A program made the translations under genes and the position numbers. Below are positions 33,763 to 44,985 of a DNA stretch of 64,000 nt, piece after piece; position 1 is the first letter of the stretch; the number at the start of each line of letters is the position of its first letter. Under the pieces are notes generated by a model, which searched no databases, was not told the origin of the DNA, and saw nothing but the letters and a program-made list of their open reading frames with translations. Source of the stretch: Vicia villosa (taxonomy: Eukaryota > Streptophyta > Magnoliopsida > Fabales > Fabaceae); NCBI RefSeq assembly GCF_029867415.1, contig NW_026705909.1:124001-188000 (forward strand). Reading direction: 5' to 3'.

Positions 33763-34804
33763 TATATTCGATTAAAAGAGGGGTTACATCAAAGTTTAGG
33801 ATCACTTAATGTTTGTTTTGCTTGCTTTATTTTTCAGGGTTGTTTTGGGAATTAAATGAAGGACGAATCCTACACCCGGATTCAAGTACATCTAAGATAG
33901 GAAGTGGCATAGTCATGGCGACCTCATTCATGTATGTGGAGGACTGGTCAATATGAGATTTCACGCTTAAGTTAGGCCTCTATGGGTGTTTGCATGCTTC
34001 TCTTGTATGAGGGAGGTTCGTGCGGATGTCTGTGGGTGAGTCGGAGCTTAAGGACCTTTAGTTACCTTTAACCATCTTGACTTTTAGGAACGTAGTGGGG
34101 GGACTAATCTTGATGTATGTTGAGAGCATAGTCGCTACCCGATACTACAACTTAGATAGGTTCTTTCTCAAAGTATCATTGCATGTTATGTATGTATCAT
34201 GTTCGAGGGTGCTTTAGGAGGGTTGACAATTCTGGGTAACTCGGTAGAACCCATTGCTGATATCATCTTTATCCTTAGAAATACCTTTGGGGAAGGGTAT
34301 CTCACATGATCTAAACTCCATGCAAGCCTTTTGACCTAAGGACACTTGTGTGACTTGCTTGTGTTTGTTATCTAACCCTCCGATTTCCTTGTAGGTTTTG
34401 CTTGTAGGACATTTCGTCCTTATTACCTTATGCTTTACTTAATGTATTACATGTGCATGACATCATGACATAATAACATATCATGTTAACTAACCCTTAC
34501 AAGGATCTTAGGAACTAAGGGCGCACAGTTTCAGGTGCTCTTATCAAGGACGGAATTCCTATCTAGGGGCAAAGAGGATTTACTTTCCTCTGGCCATTTG
34601 TCTGCCAAATCAAAGACACCGTATCCATCAAGGGGCGAGAGGATTTATTTTCCTCTGGCCGTATGCCTTCCAGTTTAAATACATCATACCTATCAAGGGG
34701 CAAGAGGATTTATTTTCCTCTAGCCATGTACCTTCAAATTCAGAGATATCCCGAATCAGAGGCGATGACCCACTCGATATGGTGAGCTTGATTCTCAAAG
34801 AAGG
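33763..34804 (+). other. Untranslated leader of the pol-less element with a 66-bp triplication
   Basis: AGGGGC(A/G)A(A)GAGGATTT-type blocks followed by TTTCCTCTGGCC occur at 34565, 34631 and 34697, giving three copies of a 66-bp unit. No gene is seen upstream of them. Confidence 0.75.
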
Positions 34805-35569
34805 ATGTTCCAAGACGACAGTCAGAGTTCTTCAGACAAGGCTGCGACCAATTTAATTTCTATATGTCGTGAACTAAATTTCCTAAAGAACCTTGAAAGC
34901 ATTGCATTTGCATTCATAACATCGCATAACAGGTTTCTCACAACAGGTATCTCATCCTCTCTTGCTGTTTACTTCAGCACAAATGGATTTCGAGCAATCA
35001 GTCAAACACCTTCAGGCTCAGAACATCCGATCCCAAACTTTGATTCTGAACTCAGCCAAGGGGCAAGAAGAATTGAAGGCACTTCTATTCCTGGGTACAA
35101 TTACAATGCGAGATGTGCTTATTGTTCGAACAATCTTGGTCATGACACTAAGGATTATGGACCATTGAAGCATAAGATTCAAGACTTAATCGATGACAGG
35201 ATCATTGATTTCATTTCACCTGAGGAACCTCATATAGCTGATGTTGTGCACAACCAGAAAGGCCGTAATGAACGCAAGCCATATGCACCTAAGCGTCAAT
35301 TCACCAAAATTAATATGACATTGGCTCAAGCATTACAACATCTGTTGAAGATCGAATTGATTACTCTGAGGGACCCTCCTAAGAATCCTAACACCTCCAC
35401 TCCTGGCTATAAATTCAATGCGAAGTGCGCGTACCATTCCAATAATCCTGGACATTACACAAACAATTGTCGGACATTGAAGAATAAGATTCAAGATCTG
35501 ACCGATGACGGGGAAATCAAATTCAACCCTCCTGAAAACTCCTATGGTGATCACCGCTCCTATGCCTAG
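34805..35569 (+). pseudogene. Truncated gag of the pol-less element with two knuckle modules
   Basis: This 254-codon frame lacks the gag core (no LNWY/RWREMAAQV blocks). It carries the C-terminal module twice: CAYCSNNLGHDTKDY at about residues 103-117 and CAYHSNNPGHYTNNC at about residues 208-222. Each is followed by LKHKIQDLID or LKNKIQDLTD. The second keeps C-x2-H-x5-H-x4-C; the first has Cys at the second ligand and Tyr for the last Cys. Between them lies the MTLAQALQHLLKIELITLRD segment also seen in full gag proteins of this lineage. It is probably a remnant, though open over its whole length. Confidence 0.75.
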
Positions 35570-36815
35570 TCATGACAAGACTGATTGACGTCTAGACGGA
35601 TGAACTTTTGGATCATTAGATCTACTTTCATTTGCAAGTTTCTTTTCTATTTGTTTAAACATTTGACTCATGATAGACATTATCTATTTTAATAATCATC
35701 ATCAGTGCATTGCATATGTTTGTCTTGAATAAATTATTTCGCTATCACTCATTTTAAATTATGTCTTTACCTTGCATATGTTTTGTGATATTCAACTCCT
35801 GCTAAGCCATAAGCCTTTAAAGGGAGGATGACGAAAATGATACCACAACCTCATACAGTAAGCTTTTGAACAGACTATGCTGACGATGTACAGGCATTGT
35901 TTCAATTCCTAAACAATGGAGATATAAGGATGTTAATCCCTCATCAACCCCTTTGAGCCTAAGGAGTAGAAGTTTTCTTTCTTGCACAATTTAAAACCCT
36001 TAATCATAACCTGGGGCAGGGTAGTTACTCAGTTAACTCACTTATCTTAGCTGTTGTCTACACGAATAATGATGGGTTCCCGCAACCATTAAGTCAGGCA
36101 GTCAATATCCACCAAAAAGAAAAAGCTATTAAGTCAAAACTTATGAAGGAGACTTATCAAAAATTGAAATATCCCGCTGACTATAATCCCAAAATAAATA
36201 GTTCAGGCAAAAGTTAGGGATAACAAAATCAAAGAAAAAAATAGGTCACTACAAATCCTCGACCAAAGCAAAAAGAGTTACAAAGAAGGATGATTGACTG
36301 TCCAAATAAACTTCTGGTGGTTAAACCACCATCAAATATCAATGTTAACACTTCAAGCTTTGCTAAAGATGAAACGCAAAGTTAACTGAGCATAGGATCG
36401 AAGAACATCACGAAGATGGGGATGGGTATAAATAAATTTTGAGCCATTATCCCTTTTTTCATAAACCATGAACCAAGCCACGTTACAACCCTTGAAAGTC
36501 CTAACTGAAGTGTGGTTAGTTCGAAAACATACTGTCACCAAAAAGGTATCCTAACTCCTTAAGGTTTACCAAAAATGCTGAGTTGATATGCCGTTTTTAC
36601 AAACATCACGTTTTTACAAATATCACGCTTTTACATCTCCTGTTTTAATGTTTTTTAAAAACTCAAGACAGACGTATGCATTGCATCTCATGAATTCATT
36701 ATTAAACATATTCTGCTACATAATTTCAAATGTTAGCATCAGAGTGAATTTGCACAGGGTATGACTAATCACTCAAAGTTATCCCGACCAACAAAGATTA
36801 CTCCAAGAAGCAATG
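35570..36815 (+). other. Non-coding region after the gag remnant, with blocks conserved in the other element
   Basis: Blocks 35880-36030 and 36402-36530 match 21930-22079 and 22631-22756 of the gag-only element, including TGACGATGTACAG, CAACCCCTTTGAGCCTAAGG and GGGGCAGGGTAGT. No reading frame is supported. CAATG at 36811-36815 is the left target duplication of the solo LTR. Confidence 0.7.
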
Positions 36816-37964
36816 TGTCGTCCTCGGTTTTTTTCGTGAGATACGAACTGACTCTTCTTTTATTTTTTAGTTGTGAAAAATAGAGAGTCGCCACCGACTT
36901 TTATTTTATCCCATTAAGGAAAGGTTTATAAAAGAAACAGAAAAAGACCTTTAAGAGATTTTGGGTTCGGGGGTATGTTATACAAAGGGAAGGTATTAGC
37001 ACCCCTTTGTATCCATGGTTATCCATGGGCTCTTAATTGCTTAGCTCACTTGTTTGAATCATTTGTCTTGCTTTGAAATGCTTGTACGTGGTTTTAAAAT
37101 ACCTTTGTAAATTAACTTTGTAATGATCCTTGTGCGGATGTATACAAAGTGTTTTATCTTTCGAAAGATGTTTTGAAAAAAGATCTTTAACTTCGTAATG
37201 ATCCTTGTTTGGATATATACCAAGTATTGTCTTTTTTGAAAGTTTTGTTTTGAAAAACAGTGAATATGTGAAACATTTATTGTTTTGATTTGAGCAAGCA
37301 ATTAGGAGATCTACCCTAAATTTATAAGGTCCTTTCCTATTTTCTTTTAGAAAATTCTCCTTTGACCGGATGTAAACAAAAGTTTGGATTTGTATTTGAA
37401 ATAGTATAATTGATTTTGAAAAGAGTAACAGAGGGATTACCCTAAGAGGTGCAAGTGTGATCGTGTTCTGATTCAGATATTTTTGTCTTTTGAATTTAGT
37501 GATCTAGTGCTTCAGTTATTATCTTTGACATACACGCAGTTTTATATGTACAGAAATTAAAGTGCGGGAATGTAAAATGCGGAAAATAAATCTACGCTAT
37601 TACATCGATTGTGCGAGAAATGTAAACTACGCTATTTACATGATTTTGACAACCTATACACTTATCTATGAATTTAAATTGCAATAAGATAAAGGGAAGT
37701 ATTTTTGGATTTTCCGGATGGTTGATTTTAATTAGAATTAATGCATAGTTAATTTAATTAAAAGGCTAAGAATTAGAAATAAAATTTAAACCTAAAAATT
37801 AAGTCTAAAATATGTTCATATTGCTTGTTAATTAATTTTAAAATAAAACTATTTTTTTTGGATGTTTGAAGTTGTTTTGGAAATTTATTAAGTTAATTAA
37901 TATATAATTAGGCAAATAATTATATAAATAATTAAAGCTTAAAGAGAAAAATATTCTAAATATG

Positions 37965-38859
37965 TAGGGGTGATCAAAACCAAACCAACCCAATAGAAAA
38001 CCGCAAACCAAACCAAACCAAACCGAAACCGCAAAAAACCGCATTTGGTTCGGATTAGTTTGGGTCAGTTTTTACAAAACCGCACGGTTCGGTTCGGTTT
38101 GCGGTTTGTATTTTGTAAACCGAACCAAACCGAATCAAACCGCACTATGTTACAACCTTAATTTTACTAACTCACATCCAACCCAAACTTAAACTTATTA
38201 TACATTAGCATTATGATTACGAACAATTTTGTCATCCTTACACATATAATTTCAGTCCCGATGTTCTAAAATCTCTAATAACATTATCGCACCTTCTTTG
38301 CCACATACATCTTCCCTCTTCTTCTATAATCTCTACTCTCTTATATTCATTCTTTTTCACCTTCTCATTTTTATGTAAATGTTCCGTATTTCAGTTTCGT
38401 TTTTATCGCATATCTTCTTCTCTAATCTCTCAACACTTTTTTTCTTTTTCACTTTCACTAATCTTTCGTCTCTTCTATTTTTTTGTTTCGTTATAATAAT
38501 TTTTATATTGTTTTATGCTATTATTTTATGTTTAATATTCCAATTTTGTCTAATTTAATTTTTACATATTAAATGGAAATTTTTTGTCAAAATATGACGA
38601 GTTTTGTTGTTATTTGATAGTGTATGAATGTATAAATACAAAATTATGTTATCATCTATATGTGTATGTATAGCTCAATAAAATATTTGTAAAAAACCGA
38701 ACCAACCGCACCGAACCAAACCGCATTAGTTTGGTTTGGTTTGGTTTGAATTTTTTTTTAAAAGCCAACCGAACCAAACCAAACCGCACTATTTTTTCTC
38801 TTGCGGTTCGGATGATTTTTTTCGTCAAAACCGCCCAAACCGCACCGCGAGCACCCCTA
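37965..38859. mobile_element. Non-autonomous hAT-type element (895 bp)
   Basis: It begins TAGGGGTGATCAAAACC and ends GAGCACCCCTA, giving TAGGGGTG/CACCCCTA inverted ends. The 8-bp target duplication TAAATATG is exact (37957-37964 and 38860-38867). Both subterminal regions are dense in AACCGAACCAAACCGC and its complement, typical of plant hAT elements. There is no transposase frame. Confidence 0.92.
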
Positions 38860-39793
38860 TAAATATGTACAAAATTAGTCTAATATATAAACTTGATTAA
38901 ATAAAAAAGAAAATATTTTTTCTGATTTTTTTATAGGTTAGAAACAATTAAAAGATAAATATAACAATATTATCTAATTAATTAAACAAAATATTTTAAT
39001 TATTAAGAAAAAAATATTTTTATATCAAAAAATATTTTAGAAGTTATATAAAAAAAATTAAAATTATTAAAGAAAAGATCCTGTGTGGTGACTTATGATA
39101 GACTATGGTGGTCTGCGCTTGTTGGAACGTTAGATCAGATTATTAGGTGATCTTGTGGCTCAGATTGGAAGTCACATGGTGCACGTGGATAGAGAGATAA
39201 CATAGGATCACTCAGCTTTTCAAAAGTCCAACGTGGGACCCACGCTGGCTGACCAGCGAATGAGAAGGAGGGAAGCTGCCACGCGTGCTGGTCAAAGATT
39301 CAAAGCCACTATTCATCATCTTCTTCCTTTTACCTGCGTAATTAGCTGCAGACTTACCTGCGGAATTTCCTGCGGATTTTCCTTCAGATTTCCATGCATT
39401 TGAAAACCTACAAAAACAGCCATGAACAAAAACAAGGGGCACCCAGGTCGACTTAAAATGACCTCCTGAACACGATGGTGGCGTTAGTTTTGGCTAAAAA
39501 CGCATGGAACATGGGATTCGAAAGTTCACATACTTGAAAACTCAATAATGGTACATGAGAATTCTTACGTGGAAACTTGCATGTAAGTGTTCAAACCTTT
39601 CCCAAACCATCTTAGTAACTTGTTAGAAGTGTTAGTTTGCATTAAAACATGTTTAATCATGATGTACGAAAGTTAGAGAAAATGCATGAATATGGTATTT
39701 TCGAAGCATGAGTTCTATGAGCATATAACCATGAGTAATGATCCCAAATTACTATATTAGGTCCCAAGAGATGATTAGAATGATTAATTTGTA

Positions 39794-40075
39794 CTCCCTC
39801 CGTCCCAAATTATAAGAGAAAAAAACAAAATCACGCTTATTAAGAAAAGTAAAATCACATTTATTTGACTTATAATTTTCTTGAAATAAAGTGCTTTGGA
39901 AAATTATAACAAAATTCTAATTGGTTGTAAGTTATGGAAATGATGAGAGAGAATGTAAGTTAAATGCAATTTGCATTTAATTTTATCTTGAAAGAAATGA
40001 AAGATGATTTTTTCTCTTATATTTTGGGACAAGAAAAATGCATTTTTTTTCTCTTATATTTTGGGACGGAGGGAG
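39794..40075. mobile_element. Stowaway-like MITE (282 bp)
   Basis: The left end CTCCCTCCGTCCCAAATTAT and right end ATATTTTGGGACGGAGGGAG are inverted repeats, flanked by TA on both sides (39792-39793 and 40076-40077). These are the hallmarks of Stowaway elements of the Tc1/mariner group. Confidence 0.93.
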
Positions 40076-42693
40076 TATTGATAATGGTTGGAAGATAGAA
40101 AACAAAAATTACAAAGCTTTGAGATTTTTTTGAGAATTTTGTGGTTTCTTGGCTATTCCTTTGATAGATCTTTGTGTGTGTGTTTACTGAAGTATTCTAC
40201 TTCATTTATAGGCCATGAATGTGCTGCAAACTTAAGCTAAGAAGCATTGATGATCTTTGAACTTTTGAATTTTTAATATTAAAAATCTTTGAATTCTTTG
40301 GCCATGGCTTTGAATTTCTTCATCCCTCTTGCTCTAGGCCTGCCATGTACTTCTATGCTGCAGAGTTGAATCAATTTTGATGGCTTTTGCTTAAGAACAA
40401 AGCATTGTATCATTATCTCACACCATTTCTTTTTTAATTTAACTTTATATGTAATAAAATTAAACTAAAAAAGAAATAAAAATGTTATGGGCCTTAGGTT
40501 GGTCGTGGGAGGCCCTTAGCATCATTAGAATCATGTTTGGATCATGAAAACTTGGCCTCTTTTGGGAAAAAAACATTTTTGATCAATGTTGGTTTCATGC
40601 ATTTTCCCAAAAAATAGCCAATTTCAACAAGGCATAAATCCCTCAATTTTGATCATATGAAGGAGTTCTTGTACTTTTTAGAAACCTCAAGATGTCCTCT
40701 ACAAGCTACTTTGGAAACGTTTTTTCATTTGGAGAAGTTATCTTGATGTTATGGCCTTTGACAAAAAACCACTTTTTGTTGACTTTGAAAATGACCTGTA
40801 ATGTCTGAGCTCATATTTTTCAAATGGTGAATCCAATGACCATGGTATCAATTGCATTTGAAAGATAATTGAATTTCCTTCAAAACAAGCTTTGGTTGGA
40901 ATTTTTTGAATGAACGAGAAGAGAGTTATGGCCGGTCAAAGTTCAGTTGACTTTTTAGGAGAAAACCCTAATTTTGAAACTTAGGGTTTTGTTGATTTCT
41001 GATCTTTTCTTGATGAATTATGATCAACCATTGATCAAATGATGAATCTTTTGACAAAATATGGATGTTGACAAAAAAATTCATTTTTTACTGTCTGTTG
41101 ACTTTTCGGTCAAACTGGTCGTCTGGCGACTGTTTGAGCTGCTGACTGTGCGCCTGAGCGAATTGAAGTTTAAAAATTTGTCTGGTGGTACTTTGAGACA
41201 TATGGAGGTCCATGAAATCCATTTGAGGTCTCAAAAAACTTGTTCTCCTGAAAAAAAACAAAAACCCTAGTTAGGGACTGTTTGTGTAGGAGACAGTTAA
41301 GCGTACCTGATTTTTCTGCAGTGTTGAGTCTCTGCTGATCATGTGATTATCAGAAGACTTCTAGAACAAAAATCTTGGAATTTTTAAATGCAAAAGATTG
41401 ATTTGATTGATGGTACAAAACACGAAGAATCGTGCTGTCAGCGGGTTTGACTGTCAACTGGCTGTCCGGGCATTAACGTAACAGTTAAAGTGAAAACCCA
41501 ATCAGTTAAAGTTAATTTTTTTCTTTTTGTTTTTTTTGTTGTGTTAATGGTGAAAATTTATTTACATGATTTGTTAGAGAAACACAAAACATAATAAATA
41601 AATAAAATATACCGTACGTGAACGAAATTACCGATAATAACCTTGAAAAATATTTAATGCACAGAAAAATAAATATTTAACTAGCAATAAACACACATAA
41701 TATTATCTTGATAATTAAACGACAGTACGACCTTGATAATTAAACGACAGTACGACTGATAGCACGATATTTAATACTGACAGTACAAATATTACATAAT
41801 ATAATGAACAGTACGACAAATAAAATAAACGGTACATTATTTGAAAGCGAAAGATACGACAAACTTTAAAAATGACGATTAAAAACCCATGCTATAAATA
41901 ACAACATATAAATGAACGGAAGTGTAAGCAACCCAGGTTCGCATTTTTCAGGACTATGCAGACAAAAAAAGGACATGATCACCACCAAAACAGTGATGAC
42001 CATAAGAAAACACGTATCCATCCACTTTGCCATTTTTGCCGGGGAAGAAGAGAAAATAATTATGAGGTAGAAGTTTGAGAAATGAGTTGAAATTTGATGT
42101 GAGAATTTATGGAGAAAATGAGAGGTATTTATAGAGTGAAAAGAAGGATAGAGACGTTGGGGAATGAAGTGATTCCGTACAAAAAAGGAAAATTTGAGTG
42201 GTAGTAGGATTTGAAAGAAAGTGTATGGTAGGGTTTGAAAAGAGAGATGTATAGAATAAAGTTAAGATTTGATTTGAAAGAAGGAGATTTGAAAAGAAAG
42301 GAAGAGATTTTGAAAATAATAATATAGTACAAAAATTAGTGGGAAACAAAAATTAATAATAATTTACTTGTTACCAGTACAGTCTGAATCCTTGGACTCT
42401 GCGCCTGCAAAATTTAATTCTGTACCAATTGCGTCAGTACTATTTATCTGCAAATAAATCTCAAATAAATAGCGTGTGTGAAGTAATAAACAGTACTTGG
42501 CGTTTGTGTAAGAATAAATTCAACAGCGAACCAAAATACCGTATAAGAAAAATTCTAAAAACCAAGTATTCATAAAATCAGGATATTTATGAAATAAAAT
42601 CCAAGATTATATGAAACTCCCAATTTTTAGACAGAAATCTGTTGCCTTCTTTCTGAAAAAAGATGCGGGCAAATTTTGGGGTATAACACAATG

Positions 42694-43680
42694 TCTCCTA
42701 CGTATACAAGGGGCATGGCATGTTTTGCCCAATCAATCTGGGGCAATCAAGTCAAGATTCCAAGAATCTCTTAAAATGCCAAACAGTCAAAGGCATACAT
42801 CCCAAGTGGGTTTCAATCCATTTCCCGATCAATCTGGGGCAATCAAGTCAAGATTCCGAGAATCTCTCAAGGATGCCGGAACAATCAGGGACATGCATCC
42901 AAGTAGATCTGAAGCTACTTCCCAATCAACATGGAACATTGGCCTGGGCCTATGATTATTAGGGGCATGTCGCCCATAGTGCACATCTCATAAAGTCCTC
43001 GCGAGGAGAATCCTCCCAAAGTCCCTACTAGCAGGGGCAAATCTATGCAAGTCCAGTTTGACATCTTGATCAATACTCAGTGGTGTGTCCTACTCAATAT
43101 AAGTCCAGGAGTAGCAAGAGCTATAAATAACTGGGGGCAGTATTCGAAGCAGTCATGCCTTCCCACAAAGTCGGTTTCACAGGATCATATCCCCACAGAG
43201 TAATCATTAAGAAGATATCTCCAAATGTTCTCGTCCCGACAAAGACTTAGTTCCTCAACGGAGTTTACATCTTCGACACTGCCGGTTCCCCGACACGTTT
43301 CTCTTCTTCAAACAGGGTTATTCATCTCTCTTATCCCCAGTCAGGGTACATCAAGATCAATCATTTAAATGGTTCTCATCCCCAAGCAGAAATCATAAAT
43401 CCCAAGCTGAGCATCTTCAAAACAAGATCAGACATCAAAATCACAGAGACATAGAGATTTATTTTCTCAATCAAAACAACATAAATCATATTCACACGTC
43501 ATATGTCATAAACATATTCATACACTGCATACATTACCTCATAACGAATTCATACATAACATGCAAGTTTCTCATTTATTTTGAGAGACTCGTCACATAA
43601 TACATGCATCATGACATTGCATAAAGACTAACTTTACCTTTTTCAGGATACAAGTACAAGCAGATAAACAATATCTCCAA
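42694..43680 (+). other. 3' untranslated region of the pol-less element, first part
   Basis: CAATCTGGGGCAATCAAGTC occurs twice (near 42725 and 42831) with similar neighbours, a two-copy repeat of about 106 bp. The two open frames over it come from this duplication. No gene is seen. Confidence 0.6.
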
Positions 43681-43699
43681 ATTTTCAAAGATCTAATTC

Positions 43700-44420
43700 T
43701 ATCATCACGAACGGTGTAGACACGGTCATCTTTCCGAGATCTAATTCAGTTACTACGAACGGTACTGACACGGTCAACCTTCCAAGAGTTGAGTCCATCA
43801 TCACGAACGGTGTGGACACGATCATCTCTCCAAGTCTAATTCAGTTATTACGAACGGTACTGACGCGACAAAAAGATCTAATTCAGTTACTACGAACGGT
43901 GCTGACACGACCGACCTTCAAAGGTCTAATTATATCATCACGAACGGTGTAGACACGATCAACTTTTCCAAAGTCTAATTCAGTTACTACGAACGGTGCT
44001 GACACGACTAATCTCCAACAAACACTTCTCAATACAAAGGATCCGGTCTAACGCACGACCCATCCTTCAGCCTAACACATGGCTTTCCACACAACTACAG
44101 ATGCAAATTGGATACGGTCTAATGCACGACCCATCCTCCAACCTAACGCACGGCTTTCCAGACATCTACCGATGCAAAATCGGATCCGGTCTAACGCACG
44201 ACCCATCCTTCAGCCTAACGCACGGCTTTCTAGACATTTACCGATGCAAAATTGGATCCGGTCTAAGGCACGACCCATCCTTCTACCTAACGCACGGCTT
44301 TCCAGACATTTATCAAATGCAAATTGCATCCGGTCTAACGTACGACTCGCCCCAAAAAGTATAGCCTAACGTACGACTTACTTTGACACTTATCAACACA
44401 GTGGATTCAGTCTAACGTAC
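43700..44420 (+). repeat. Two adjacent tandem arrays (47-bp and 72-bp units)
   Basis: First array: ACGAACGGT recurs at 43708, 43755, 43803, 43850, 43892, 43940 and 43989. ATCATCACGAACGGTGT forms alternate with GTTACTACGAACGGT(A/G)CT forms, so the working unit is about 95 bp. Second array: GGTCTAACGCACGACCCATC units recur at 44045, 44116, 44188, 44260 and 44332 (about 72 bp), each with a second half GCCTAACGCACGGCTTTC. They occupy the same place before the 3' LTR as the minisatellite of the gag-only element but share no sequence with it. Confidence 0.9.
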
Positions 44421-44669
44421 GACTCATCCTAAGTATATCCTTCAGATACAGTCTAACGTACAACGTATTCTGACTCTCAAGTCTATCAAGCTGGATGGCA
44501 TCTTTAAGCCCATCTCAATCAAGTCTCTCAATATCCTGAAGCCCATCTCCAAAAAAGGTCCCTACATCAGCAAGGGCAAATTTCTTGGTATTATAGTGTT
44601 CAATCCTCTTCCACCTTCAGATTCCGACAGGCACACGGGCCAATCTACATCTTCAGGTTTAAGAAGATT

Positions 44670-44682
44670 GAACAGGGGCAGC
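44670..44682 (+). other. Polypurine tract of the pol-less element
   Basis: GAACAGGGGCAGC directly precedes the 3' LTR. The TTCAGGTTTAAGA(A/C)GATT(G/A)AA phrase just upstream is shared with the gag-only element (24840-24860). Confidence 0.75.
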
Positions 44683-44940
44683 TGTCATACCCCAAAATTT
44701 GTCCTCATATACTTACGAACGCCATTTTATTTCGAATAAATGAATTGGCACAATTGGTTTTCTATGGATTGACCAAGTGGATGGTACCCCAATTGCTTTT
44801 TTGGCCAAAAACCTTTTGGTATTTGGCCAAATCAAGGTTATTCATATTTGGCCAAAAAAACCTTTTGGTATTTGGCCAAATCTAGGTTATTCGTAATTTT
44901 GTCCATAATTTAATTTTCTAAACCCCAATTTTTTTTCTTG

Positions 44941-44985
<45 letters not shown>

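Larger units (their letters stand above)
36816..42688 (-). mobile_element. Ogre-type solo LTR, minus strand (5873 bp with two inserts)
   Basis: On plus it begins TGTCGTCCTCGG and ends GGGGTATAACA. CAATG flanks it at 36811-36815 and 42689-42693. In its own orientation it starts TGTTATACCCCAAAATTTGC and ends CCGAGGACGACA. There is no internal domain, so recombination between LTRs has left a solo copy. AGAGTCGCCA (36884-36893) is the primer-site echo on the minus strand. Removing the hAT-type and Stowaway inserts leaves about 4.7 kb, within the size known for Ogre LTRs. Short frames within it are not genes. Confidence 0.9.
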
